NCBI GenBank assembly: GCA_023145975.1 | Contig: JAGLCZ010000600.1 | Location: 1-13,711, forward strand | Direction: 5' to 3' | Source of the DNA: Candidatus Hydrogenedentota bacterium | GTDB lineage: Bacteria > Hydrogenedentota > Hydrogenedentia > Hydrogenedentales > CAITNO01 | DNA: 13,711 nucleotides | Shown: positions 6,421 through 13,711 of the stretch, one piece after another | Position numbering within the stretch: the first letter of the stretch is position 1 | Layout of the letters: each line of letters starts with the position of its first letter | The notes under the pieces: generated by a model | The model's database searches: none | What the model saw: the letters and a program-made list of their open reading frames with translations, nothing else | Told to the model about the DNA's origin: nothing | Translations under genes and position numbers: made by a program

Positions 6421-7278
6421 TTAACTCAACCGTCCTTCCTGGCTAATCCCCCGCCCTGTCAGCGGATTCCAAAGTACGGTAAAGTATTCTCCATCCTCAT
6501 TACGCAGATACATCACTATTTGATCGCTAAGCCCCAGGGGAGAAACTTGTATTTCTGCAATACCACTGGATGACATTCCGCCCTCTCCAGTAACCCCTTC
6601 GAGCCAGATTCCCTCAGGTAATTTATGGCGTTGTAATATGGGATCGTCCAGTTCCTCTTCATAGGGCTCCTCCCAGGATAATGAAAATTCCTGATCAAAA
6701 AGCGGTCCAATTTCACTAAGAAAACCGGCATCATGCTTTACATTTTTGGCTCGCATAAACAATAGCTGTCTGTGTCTCGCATTAAACCGATCATACATTT
6801 GCGTATCAGCCTCTGTAGGATCAAAGCCTTCGGGTAATTTACTGGATAAACGCTGGTCTCCTTGAGGATTTGCTGTGAGCATTTCCGAGATATCCGCAGA
6901 GGAGTATTGATCTGAAGAACGAAATTCAGAAAATATACCCAGTTGATCTGTGGACTCTTCAAGTCCTTCGGATGGATCAGGATATACCATACGCACTGCA
7001 TAGTATTCCTGCTTATCCATATCAATATACACGGTTACTTCTGTTCCAAACATAGATGCTTCGGCAATAGCACCGGAACCATAATGTGCCAGTCTACGTG
7101 CCTCTGCATCCAATTCTGAAAAAATGAGGAGGGGCGCAAATTGCGGAAAGGCTACTGCAGCAATCAGTCCCATAATCAGGATAACAACGCACAGTTCAAT
7201 CAATGTGAAACCAGCCCTGTCAAAGCCCATTTTTTTTTTGCACGTTTCCGTAATTCGAGACTCCTTGCTAAAAGTCAT
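6421..7278 (-). CDS. gspH: T2SS minor pseudopilin GspH
   Basis: A 285-residue minor pseudopilin if started at 7278. The prepilin site is FDRAG|FTLIELCVVILIMG, cut after G23, with Glu at +5 (E28) and a helix to about residue 45. It links the GspI/J/K tip to the GspG shaft. The C-terminal beta-rich GspH-type domain is recognisable in WLEGVTGEGG, EIQVSPLGLSDQIVMYLRN and TGRGIS. The protein is long for the family, usually about 150-200 residues, with an acidic middle part. The start is uncertain. ATG 7278 overlaps the gspG stop by 11 nt but has no Shine-Dalgarno. ATG 7230 (M17) follows a run of ten A and would leave a short, normal leader. An upstream frame open to 7362 would lie inside gspG. The gene symbol rests on fold and order; FimT/GspH naming is often used interchangeably. 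Confidence 0.85.
   Translation of the reverse strand: MTFSKESRITETCKKKMGFDRAGFTLIELCVVILIMGLIAAVAFPQFAPLLIFSELDAEARRLAHYGSGAIAEASMFGTEVTVYIDMDKQEYYAVRMVYPDPSEGLEESTDQLGIFSEFRSSDQYSSADISEMLTANPQGDQRLSSKLPEGFDPTEADTQMYDRFNARHRQLLFMRAKNVKHDAGFLSEIGPLFDQEFSLSWEEPYEEELDDPILQRHKLPEGIWLEGVTGEGGMSSSGIAEIQVSPLGLSDQIVMYLRNEDGEYFTVLWNPLTGRGISQEGRLS
7230..7239 (-). repeat. A10 homopolymer in the gspH leader
   Basis: Ten consecutive T on the plus strand, ten A in the gspH coding strand. They cover codons Lys14-Lys16 and the A of Met17, just before the prepilin peptidase site. It is a slippage-prone tract in a position where a one-base change would remove the frame for any start upstream of it but not for the ATG at 7230. 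Confidence 0.9.
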
Positions 7279-7678
7279 CGCTTGAAATATCTGCATTAAT
7301 TTCATCGCCGCCCGGTGTGCCATCTGCCCCATAGGAAATAATGGTATATCGTCGTGAATCATGTTTATTATATATATAGGTGCTTCCCCACGGGTCTTGC
7401 GGAACCTTAGGCGGATCCATAAAAGGTGCTACCTGATCTATGGAATCAGGAAGACGACGATTATTTCTGAGCATATATGCCATTACTGCAGACTTGAGAG
7501 CTTTTATTTCTGTTTGTGCTTTTGCGTGATCCGCATCATCTAAAGCTCCAAACAGATAAATACCTGCAGTAGTAGCCAGCAATGCAATTATTGCAACCAC
7601 CACCATTAGTTCGACGAGTGTAAATCCCGCCTCTCCCCCGCGTTGTGTACGCTGTTTTCTGTTATCAGAATTATGCAT
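7268..7678 (-). CDS. gspG: T2SS major pseudopilin GspG
   Basis: A 136-residue major pseudopilin that polymerises into the periplasmic pseudopilus. Cleavage is expected in GGEAG|FTLVELMVVVAII after G18, with Glu at +5 (E23) needed for methylation and assembly, and a long helix onward. The C-terminal domain has the family's diagnostic blocks DPWG (95-98), YTIISYGADG (111-120) and GGDEINADI (123-131), the calcium-binding loop. The tail ends in acidic SDDF instead of the common aromatic W ending. The ATG at 7678 is chosen over a TTG at 7684 because AGGAGGT sits 5 nt before the ATG. The gene starts 2 nt after gspF and its stop lies just inside gspH. Confidence 0.96.
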   Translation of the reverse strand: MHNSDNRKQRTQRGGEAGFTLVELMVVVAIIALLATTAGIYLFGALDDADHAKAQTEIKALKSAVMAYMLRNNRRLPDSIDQVAPFMDPPKVPQDPWGSTYIYNKHDSRRYTIISYGADGTPGGDEINADISSDDF

Positions 7679-7680
7679 TG

Positions 7681-8919
7681 TCAACCTCCTATATTTGTAC
7701 TTAGTTGGAAAATTGGAAGCAGAATAGCAAGTACCAGCAATCCTACAAAAAGTCCCATAACAATAATAATTATTGGTTCAATAAGAGCCACCATCGCATC
7801 AATTGTCAAGCGTACATCTTCATCAAAGGTCTCGGCAATCTGCAAGAGCATGTCCTCTATCTCTCCACTACGCTGCCCCAGTTCAATCATATGTATCATC
7901 ATAGGCGGAAACAACCCTGTTTCTTTCAGGGGTTGTGCCAAGTCGCGACCACGCCTGACACCTACCTTAACGTCATCCATACAAGTTTGGATATAGGCAT
8001 TTCCTAAAATGGCATTTACTACTTCCAATGCAGGGAGCATTGTCAGTCCACTTTGAAGCATAGTTCCCATTGTACGCGTAAAACGAGCACATACCAATTT
8101 AAGATGTAATTGTCCATAAAGCGGAAATGACAGTTTCATACGATCCCATTTTTTACGTCCTTCTTCCCGGGAGCTCCATGTATGCCATAATATGTAAAAG
8201 AAAGCCATAAAAATTAGAATCAGCCACCAGTAGGTTCCCATAAAATCACTTATTGATATAAGCGCACGCGTCAACCCCGGCAATTCCGTTCCCTGCCGTT
8301 CAAACATACGTGTAATACGCGGTACAATCACCATTACTAAAAACACAATGATCGCTATAGCAAAAAATCCCATAAATACAGGATAGGCAATCGTACTTAA
8401 CAATTGGGACCGTAGTTTTGACTGTCTTTCCAGAATATCGGCCAAACGCACCAATACTTGTTCAAGTGTTCCGCTCACTTCTCCTGCGCGTACCAAATTG
8501 ACATAAAGATCAGAAAATACTTTTGGGTGTTCTGCAAGCGAATCACCGAGACTTTTTCCGCTGTTTACCTTATCCCGTACTTCATAAATAGTGGTGCGTA
8601 ATTTTGGACGACTGGTCTGGTCTATAAGTGCATTCAGGGATTCCAGCACAGGCATACCGCACCGAAGCAACACCGCCATTTGCCGTGTCATCAATGATAT
8701 ATCGCGTAAAGAAACCCGGCCTTGGTGCGCTAGTAGCCGCTTTCTTACACTGCTCTGAGTCAGTGTACCAGCACTGGAAGTATCTTCTCTTATTTCGGTG
8801 GGATATAAATCTTGTTCCCGAAGTTTTTGCCGTGCTTGAGCGGCACTTTCCGCATCAACGACACCCCGCGTGTTTTTTCCTGTACTTTTGATTATTGCTT
8901 TGTATTCGTATACGGCCAT
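7681..8919 (-). CDS. gspF: T2SS inner-membrane platform protein GspF
   Basis: A 412-residue polytopic inner-membrane protein, the usual length. It has an N-terminal MAVYEYKAI start typical of the family, then two tandem T2SSF domains (about 72-195 and 275-397) with the repeated pattern ARQ/TRTMGTML-x-G-hydrophobic-x2-LE. Membrane segments are at about 180-200, 229-247 and 376-403. The second repeat has MIELGQRSGEIEDML (344-358), matching VRAGEVSGTLEQVL (143-156) in the first, a GE-SG-L-x2-x-L motif conserved in GspF and PilC. GspF sits at the centre of the platform and is thought to pass the GspE ATPase stroke to the pseudopilins. The gene starts 16 nt after gspE with a weak ribosome site. 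Confidence 0.97.
   Translation of the reverse strand: MAVYEYKAIIKSTGKNTRGVVDAESAAQARQKLREQDLYPTEIREDTSSAGTLTQSSVRKRLLAHQGRVSLRDISLMTRQMAVLLRCGMPVLESLNALIDQTSRPKLRTTIYEVRDKVNSGKSLGDSLAEHPKVFSDLYVNLVRAGEVSGTLEQVLVRLADILERQSKLRSQLLSTIAYPVFMGFFAIAIIVFLVMVIVPRITRMFERQGTELPGLTRALISISDFMGTYWWLILIFMAFFYILWHTWSSREEGRKKWDRMKLSFPLYGQLHLKLVCARFTRTMGTMLQSGLTMLPALEVVNAILGNAYIQTCMDDVKVGVRRGRDLAQPLKETGLFPPMMIHMIELGQRSGEIEDMLLQIAETFDEDVRLTIDAMVALIEPIIIIVMGLFVGLLVLAILLPIFQLSTNIGG
7684..7690 (-). promoter_or_regulatory. Shine-Dalgarno of gspG within the end of gspF
   Basis: AGGAGGT on the minus strand, 5 nt before the ATG at 7678, formed by the last Gly-Gly codons of gspF. It is the strongest ribosome site in the operon, as expected for the subunit needed in the largest number of copies. 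Confidence 0.85.
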
Positions 8920-8935
8920 TGAATTGCTTTATGTG

Positions 8936-10660
8936 TTATGCGATCACTTCGTCACGGGTAACGCGTAAAATTTCTTCTATTGTCGTTTCTCCCCGCAATA
9001 ATTTTTCAGCACCATCCTCGCGGAGGGTACGCATCCCTTCTTCTCGTGCTACGCGTTTGACAACATTAGAGTCCGATCCCTGCAACACCAATTCCTGGAT
9101 GCGCGGTGACATCACCAACAGTTCAAAAATCCCACTACGACCGTGGTAGCCCCGTTGAGTGCATTTTTCACAGCCTGTCCCACGAGAAACTGTAATGACT
9201 TTAGAATCATCTTCTAAGATGCCTACTTCCTTTAGGCTTTCAGGATCAGGAATGTAGCTTTCTTTGCAGGAAGGACATATTTGACGTACCAACCGTTGCG
9301 CTTGTATGGCGATGGTAGAAGACGTTACCAGGAAGGGTTCAATCCCCATGTTAATAAGACGTGTAATTGCGCCAGCGCTGTCGTTAGTGTGCAATGTTGC
9401 AAAAACTAAATGACCCGTCAATGATGCTTGCACGGCCATCTCAGCAGTTTCCATATCGCGAATTTCGCCTACCAGAATCACATCCGGATCCTGACGTAAT
9501 ATGCTGCGTAACCCAGCAGCGAACGTAAGACCAATTTTAGGTCGCACCTGAATCTGTCCAATACCCGGGATGAGGTATTCGATAGGATCTTCAACAGTTA
9601 TAATATTCTTATCGGGAGAATTAACTCCTTGTAACGCTGCATACAGGGTCGTAGACTTACCGGATCCTGTGGGTCCTGTGACCAAAATAATGCCATGGGA
9701 ACTGGTGATCAGTTTATCCATCATCTTGTGGGCATGCGAGTCCATTCCCAACTCTTTCAAGCTGAATAGAAAATTTCCTTTTTCCAAAATACGCATTACG
9801 ACACGTTCACCATGAGCAATTGGAATAATGGAAACACGAATATCTATTTCTTTACCGCTGAGACGAATTTTTATGCGCCCATCTTGTGGTAATCTATGTT
9901 CAGCTATATTCAGGTTAGCCATAATTTTAACACGGGAGACCAACGCTGCCTGTTGTGCTTTGGGAACGGTAAATTTTTCATAAAGGACGCCATCAATACG
10001 ATAACGTGCACGCACAGAATGTTCGAACGGCTCAAGATGTATGTCGGATGCACGTTCTTTAACTGCACCTGAAATTAACAAATTGATTAACTTAATAATA
10101 GGTGCTTCATTCGCAAGATCAAGAAGATCACGTTCTGAGTCGCTATGATCCAGCGTGTGCACTTTTCCTTCATCTTCATCGCTGAGTACAATATTATCAA
10201 TCAATTCCCCGGCATTTTCGCTTTGCTGCTCAAAATAGGTATCAATTATGAATTGTATATCTGATTTTCGACAGAGCATCGGGATAATATGACCATCAAG
10301 AAGCAATTGTAAATCATCTAAAGGCAAAAGGTTGATTGGGTCATTGATGGCAACCAGATAGGATTCCCCATTTCTATTGTAGGGAACCATGTGATATTCA
10401 CGAATAAAACTGATAGGTACCTTGGTTGTTAAGGTAGAATCCACCTGGTCACGCACATTAGGTTCGTAATCAATTCCGAATTGCATGCCGAGTGCTCGCA
10501 GAACGTCCTCTTCTTCAATATACCCTAAATCAAGTAATAGATCACCAAGTCGCTTGGGGCGCAACTTCTGCAGTTCCAGTGCTTCTGTAACCTGATCTAA
10601 ATCTACACATCCCTCTTGAATGAGTATTTCCGCAAATTTAAGTCCCTGAACAGTCTTCAT
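8936..10660 (-). CDS. gspE: T2SS hexameric assembly ATPase GspE
   Basis: A 574-residue secretion ATPase of the GspE/PilB family. The N-terminal N1E/MshEN-type domain (about 1-145, with LGDLLLDLGYIEEEDVLRAL) binds GspL. The N2E domain follows (RASDIHLEPFEHSVRARYRIDG, 203-224). The RecA-like core has Walker A GPTGSGKST (329-337), the Asp box around ITVEDPIEY (354-362) and Walker B DPDVILVGEIRD (391-402). The His box is ATLHTND (421-427). A zinc-binding tetracysteine domain is present with CPSC (462-465) and CEKC (497-500), followed by GYHGRSGIFELL. All key residues are intact, so an active enzyme is expected. It acts on the cytoplasmic face with GspL and GspF. The start is 2 nt after the gspD stop with a weak AAGAGA as ribosome site. 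Confidence 0.98.
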   Translation of the reverse strand: MKTVQGLKFAEILIQEGCVDLDQVTEALELQKLRPKRLGDLLLDLGYIEEEDVLRALGMQFGIDYEPNVRDQVDSTLTTKVPISFIREYHMVPYNRNGESYLVAINDPINLLPLDDLQLLLDGHIIPMLCRKSDIQFIIDTYFEQQSENAGELIDNIVLSDEDEGKVHTLDHSDSERDLLDLANEAPIIKLINLLISGAVKERASDIHLEPFEHSVRARYRIDGVLYEKFTVPKAQQAALVSRVKIMANLNIAEHRLPQDGRIKIRLSGKEIDIRVSIIPIAHGERVVMRILEKGNFLFSLKELGMDSHAHKMMDKLITSSHGIILVTGPTGSGKSTTLYAALQGVNSPDKNIITVEDPIEYLIPGIGQIQVRPKIGLTFAAGLRSILRQDPDVILVGEIRDMETAEMAVQASLTGHLVFATLHTNDSAGAITRLINMGIEPFLVTSSTIAIQAQRLVRQICPSCKESYIPDPESLKEVGILEDDSKVITVSRGTGCEKCTQRGYHGRSGIFELLVMSPRIQELVLQGSDSNVVKRVAREEGMRTLREDGAEKLLRGETTIEEILRVTRDEVIA

Positions 10661-10662
10661 GG

Positions 10663-13275
10663 CTATCTCTTAATATCACTGCGACCGAAGTTACGAGACG
10701 AACGTCGTCCACTGTAAACTTCTGAACGATTAAGTGTGGGGCGGTAATTCTTGCGCAGATCGTGTTTGCGAAATACTTTATCAAAGAATCCCGAATCGAA
10801 AATTTCCTGTACATTGGTATTGTAATATTGGTCTATACGCTGTTGGGTTAATCGATCAGTATCTATATCGCCCTTTATGATATGTGGAGTTATAAGCACC
10901 ACCATATTTCTTTTTTCCATTCGTACAGCGCGGGACTGGAACAGCCATCCAATTAAAGGTATATCCCCTAAGATAGGAGATTGATTTTTATCGCGTATAG
11001 AATTATCACGGATTAGCCCTGCTATTACTGCTGTAGAACCATCGTGTACCAACGTTTTATTAACGATCAGTGATTTATTGGTCGTGGGACCAACGATGTC
11101 TACTGTTCCTACTTGAGTGGCATCTGTATCTGAAATTTCCAACTCCATAATCATCATTACATTATCGCCTTCAGAAATTTGCGGCGTTACTTTCAATTTA
11201 ACGCCCACTTCCTGGCGTTCTACACGGGTATAACCGCCATAATATCCGGCTCCCGCCGAGGTTCCATCGTTTTGTCGTGACGAACTGGTGCTGGTAATAA
11301 ACGGGACTTCCTGACCGACAACAATACTGGCCTCTTCATTGTCCATTGTTACAAGGCTGGGTTGCGAAAGTACCTCAATATCCGATATTTTCTCCATTGC
11401 CTGAAAAAGTACCGGCACAAAAGGTACCTTTATTTTTCGCCCCTGCCAGGTAAAGTTCATGGCATCATATACACCCATGGTCATTCCGCCCTCATCCCCA
11501 AGCCCTAGAACAGCATTGGCAAGAGCGGCACGTGGTCCCCCTACAATTTCACCGGCAGTTTGAGCCGTTTGTACAAGCCCGCTTATTGTAGCGGTATTAG
11601 TCATGCCAAACCCATCGTATCCTGTGATGGAAGCTGCATCGACAGTAAGTCCATAATCATTACTCATGGTAACATCCATAACTACCGCATCGACACACAC
11701 CTGACGCTGGGGAACATCCAACCGGGCAATAAATGCCTCGAGAAGTTTATAATCCTGAGGAGAAGCAACAATGAGTAATGAATTGGTTCTATCATAGCGG
11801 GTAATTTGAACTTTTTGCTCAAAAGGCTGCACTTCCGTTGTTGCGCCTCCCCCAGATATCGCTGCACCTCCACCGCCTCCTTTTCCTCCTGTTGCCTGGC
11901 TACGCGGTGCCGTACCCACAAGAGGCTGTATCGCCTGTTCTATTGCCTCAGCTTCCGCATTCAGTAACTGATAAATATGCATGTTATTAGATTCGTAGGG
12001 TGTTGGCGTATCAAGGCGTTTTACCAAATCACGTACCTGAACCATCATACTTTCCGTAGCAACAACAATCAAGGAATTCAGTCGCTCGTCAGGTACCATA
12101 CGCAGTACTTCTTCACGTGAACCAATAACTTCAGAACCCTGGCGCTGCTTCGGCATGGGGCGCGTTGCTCTTACCGGACGCACAGGCGTAGGGGGACGGC
12201 GCCGTTGGGAGGAATTGGGAGAGGGCATTCCTCCACCACTTGCAGTATCTACCATCAATACTTGACCGATTTGGTTGCTTAATACCTCTGCCCGCGTATA
12301 CTCCAAGGTGAAAATTTCCATTGTCGTATCAAAGCCGGGGACATCCGCTTGCTCCAAAAACGCAAACATACGTCTTAACCCATCGGCGCTATCAGTAATA
12401 ATGAGGGTATTGGTGGGTGCATACACATCAATCTGCCCATTTTTGGAACCCAATATTTGAAGTGCTTGTTGAATTTCTGTAACATCACCATGTTCAACGG
12501 TAAGGATATGCGTTGAAAAACCATCGTAACCAGAAATAATATGTTCTTTATCCATAACTAACGGAACTTTTTCCGATGTAGTTACCTCCTGAATAGGCAC
12601 AATTTTAATTAAATGCCCATCAAGACTTTCCACCATTGCATAGTCTCTGGAATTAAGAATAGACTCCAGAACTTCATACGCCATTTCCGGTGGGATTTTA
12701 TCATGGGTAATAATAGTAACCGTTGTTCCCGATATATTGGGATCAAGATCAAAATTACGACCAGTCAAACGACTGATGGATTCGACAACGTCGTATAGAG
12801 GGGCATCCTGAAAATCAAAGCTGATGGGATCTGTTGGTGTAGCTCCCGTCTTATCCTCAGATGCCATGGGATGTCCCCCCACATCTGCTGATTCAGTTGT
12901 TTGCCGGGGTAATTCTCTGGCGGGCGGCGGAACGGCTCTAACGGGTCGTCGTATAGGCCGTGCTGATGGTACAGGAGGACGTGTTGGTCTGCTTCCCGGG
13001 GTAATGGGACGGGATGATCGTGGGGTAAGAATAGGAGACGGGGGTTCCTGATAGTATTCCTCTGCTGTGGTATCTTCATCAGCAGAATATTCAGGATTTT
13101 CTTCGTAGTCCTGTTGGAGGGGCTGCACAGCGTCGGGTGCAGCGTATTGATCATCCGGATACTGCTGTGAGTTTTCAAATTCATCTGCCTGCTGTGCCTG
13201 TGCCGGGAAAAAGCAGGTCAAACTTATAAAAAAAACAAGCATGACAACTAAAGTACGTACTGTAGTATTCAGCAC
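10663..13275 (-). CDS. gspD: T2SS outer-membrane secretin GspD
   Basis: An 870-residue secretin, longer than the usual 650-750. A Sec signal peptide ends at AQA|Q (residue 27). Residues 28-149 are a low-complexity extension, first acidic then Pro/Arg-rich. N0 follows (about 150-228), then N1 (251-313), N2 (318-422, interrupted by a Pro/Arg-rich insert at 346-380) and N3 (431-521, with a Gly-rich insert 456-478). The secretin C-domain is about 525-800, with VLSQPSLVTMDNEEASIVVGQEVPF (635-659), VERQEVGVKLKVTPQI (685-700) and SPILGDIPLIGWLF (766-779). A basic tail (801-870) may serve as a pilotin-binding region. The multimer forms the exit channel, contacting GspC through N0. The start is GTG at 13275, supported by GGAAGGA 6 nt upstream and by the signal peptide. 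Confidence 0.97.
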   Translation of the reverse strand: MLNTTVRTLVVMLVFFISLTCFFPAQAQQADEFENSQQYPDDQYAAPDAVQPLQQDYEENPEYSADEDTTAEEYYQEPPSPILTPRSSRPITPGSRPTRPPVPSARPIRRPVRAVPPPARELPRQTTESADVGGHPMASEDKTGATPTDPISFDFQDAPLYDVVESISRLTGRNFDLDPNISGTTVTIITHDKIPPEMAYEVLESILNSRDYAMVESLDGHLIKIVPIQEVTTSEKVPLVMDKEHIISGYDGFSTHILTVEHGDVTEIQQALQILGSKNGQIDVYAPTNTLIITDSADGLRRMFAFLEQADVPGFDTTMEIFTLEYTRAEVLSNQIGQVLMVDTASGGGMPSPNSSQRRRPPTPVRPVRATRPMPKQRQGSEVIGSREEVLRMVPDERLNSLIVVATESMMVQVRDLVKRLDTPTPYESNNMHIYQLLNAEAEAIEQAIQPLVGTAPRSQATGGKGGGGGAAISGGGATTEVQPFEQKVQITRYDRTNSLLIVASPQDYKLLEAFIARLDVPQRQVCVDAVVMDVTMSNDYGLTVDAASITGYDGFGMTNTATISGLVQTAQTAGEIVGGPRAALANAVLGLGDEGGMTMGVYDAMNFTWQGRKIKVPFVPVLFQAMEKISDIEVLSQPSLVTMDNEEASIVVGQEVPFITSTSSSRQNDGTSAGAGYYGGYTRVERQEVGVKLKVTPQISEGDNVMMIMELEISDTDATQVGTVDIVGPTTNKSLIVNKTLVHDGSTAVIAGLIRDNSIRDKNQSPILGDIPLIGWLFQSRAVRMEKRNMVVLITPHIIKGDIDTDRLTQQRIDQYYNTNVQEIFDSGFFDKVFRKHDLRKNYRPTLNRSEVYSGRRSSRNFGRSDIKR

Positions 13276-13402
13276 AGATTTTCCTTCCGAGTAAATCGTT
13301 GCTATAGATGTAAAATTCCTGCCAAAACTTTATTACTTTTCAATTATCTATTAACTTCCCTACAGGAAGTATAATATAACAATAGGAACCTCAGTGGGAC
13401 AT
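13276..13402 (-). other. 127-bp gspC-gspD intergenic gap with a small inverted repeat
   Basis: The AT-rich spacer contains ACTTCC/GGAAGT (13354-13359 and 13365-13370) around a 5-nt loop. The 6-bp stem has no T-tract after it, so it is a weak attenuator or mRNA hairpin at most. TATACT occurs near 13368-13373 on the minus strand but lacks a spaced -35. A TTGGCA further down has no -10 at 16-18 nt. I see no convincing promoter; gspD may be read from a promoter upstream of gspC. Confidence 0.4.
13282..13288 (-). promoter_or_regulatory. Shine-Dalgarno supporting the GTG start of gspD
   Basis: GGAAGGA on the minus strand lies 6 nt before the GTG at 13275. It decides for the GTG start over the in-frame ATG at codon 12, which would cut into the signal peptide. 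Confidence 0.75.
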
Positions 13403-13711
13403 TTAATTCAGTCTGTAATTAAGAACACGCGGCTTTCCATTTCGGATAATACCGACGCGAAAAGAATTAGCATTTTGGTATTTCTGAATAATTTCCATGA
13501 TTTTTTCTTCGCTATCAATCCGTTCGTTATTTACAGTCTGTAACACATCCTTATCTTTAAAACCCAATTTCTGAGCTAAGGGTTGCTTGGCAATATCAGG
13601 AGCCGTTATTCCCAGGACATTACCTGCATCATCGCGATAAAGCTCTGGACGCAATGCGCTCAGCGAAGAATAGTTTTCAAATACTTCCTGTACCAATTCT
13701 TCACGATTAAC
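13403..13711 (-). CDS. gspC: T2SS inner-membrane coupling protein GspC, C-terminal PDZ part (partial)
   Basis: The frame is open to the window edge; 102 C-terminal residues are visible and the start lies outside. They form a PDZ-like domain: VNREELVQEVFENY, then NVLGITAPDIAKQPLAQKLGFKDKDVLQTVNNERI (the beta-strand, carboxylate-loop helix and GD-V-x-VN core) and RVGIIRNGKPRVLNYRL as last strands. In GspC this domain follows a membrane helix and homology region, links the platform to the GspD N0 domain and can help in substrate recruitment. GspC is preferred over a general PDZ protease because of the ending with RNGK-x-x-x-LNY, the VNR-E opening resembling GspC, and the position before gspD. 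An adjacent different PDZ protein cannot be fully excluded as the N-terminus is missing. Confidence 0.85.
   Translation of the reverse strand, partial: VNREELVQEVFENYSSLSALRPELYRDDAGNVLGITAPDIAKQPLAQKLGFKDKDVLQTVNNERIDSEEKIMEIIQKYQNANSFRVGIIRNGKPRVLNYRLN

Noticed and set aside
7279..7362. Longer GspH start at 7362
   Set aside because: It would overlap gspG by 95 nt and make an unusually long prepilin leader.
7679..7684. TTG start of gspG at 7684
   Set aside because: It lies within the AGGAGGT itself, which is too close. The ATG at 7678 has ideal spacing.
13210..13275. Lipoprotein signal in GspD (C21)
   Set aside because: Residues before C21 are S-L-T; Thr at -1 does not fit a lipobox, whereas AQA|Q fits signal peptidase I.
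13309..13325. Sigma54-like TTGGCAGGAATTTTACA on the minus strand before gspD
   Set aside because: The -24 GG element fits, but the essential GC of the -12 element is AC here, so it is not a credible sigma54 promoter.
13354..13370. Terminator between gspC and gspD
   Set aside because: Only a 6-bp stem and no T-tract after it in either direction.

Overview
The window comes from a diderm (Gram-negative) bacterium of moderate GC. It carries almost a whole type II secretion system (T2SS, general secretory pathway), including an outer-membrane secretin, on the minus strand. Many genes lack a strong Shine-Dalgarno sequence and appear to rely on tight coupling to the gene before. The lineage cannot be fixed from sequence reading alone. 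The divergent, insertion-rich secretin and the 285-residue GspH suggest a lineage outside the classic enterobacterial and Vibrio T2SS models, but this is inference.

Layout, left to right: 1-473 holds no convincing gene, only a short perfect hairpin and a 12-bp repeat. 474-1631 (+) is an APH-fold sugar kinase resembling the N-acetylhexosamine 1-kinase (NahK) type. 1664-1741 (-) is tRNA-Pro(UGG) with encoded CCA and a plausible promoter of its own. 1838-13711 (-) is the T2SS cluster. Read in the direction of transcription (right to left) it runs gspC (3' end only), gspD, gspE, gspF, gspG, gspH, gspI, gspJ, gspK, gspL, gspM, the textbook order. gspD through gspK are packed with gaps of 1-16 nt or a short overlap. 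Two larger gaps interrupt the cluster: 127 bp between gspC and gspD, and 174 bp between gspK and gspL, where an extended -10 promoter candidate lies.

How they work together: GspD forms the outer-membrane channel. GspC links it to the inner-membrane platform GspF/GspL/GspM. The GspE ATPase docks on GspL and drives assembly of a pseudopilus made of GspG (major) with the GspH, I, J and K minor pseudopilins at its tip, which pushes folded exoproteins through GspD. The prepilin peptidase (GspO), GspN and a pilotin are not in the window.

I did not find a new biological system. The points worth a second look are unusual details inside a known machine: an A10 tract and an ambiguous start in gspH, charge-segregated Pro/Arg-rich insertions in GspD, an Arg-rich insert in GspK, and a probable separate promoter for gspLM.
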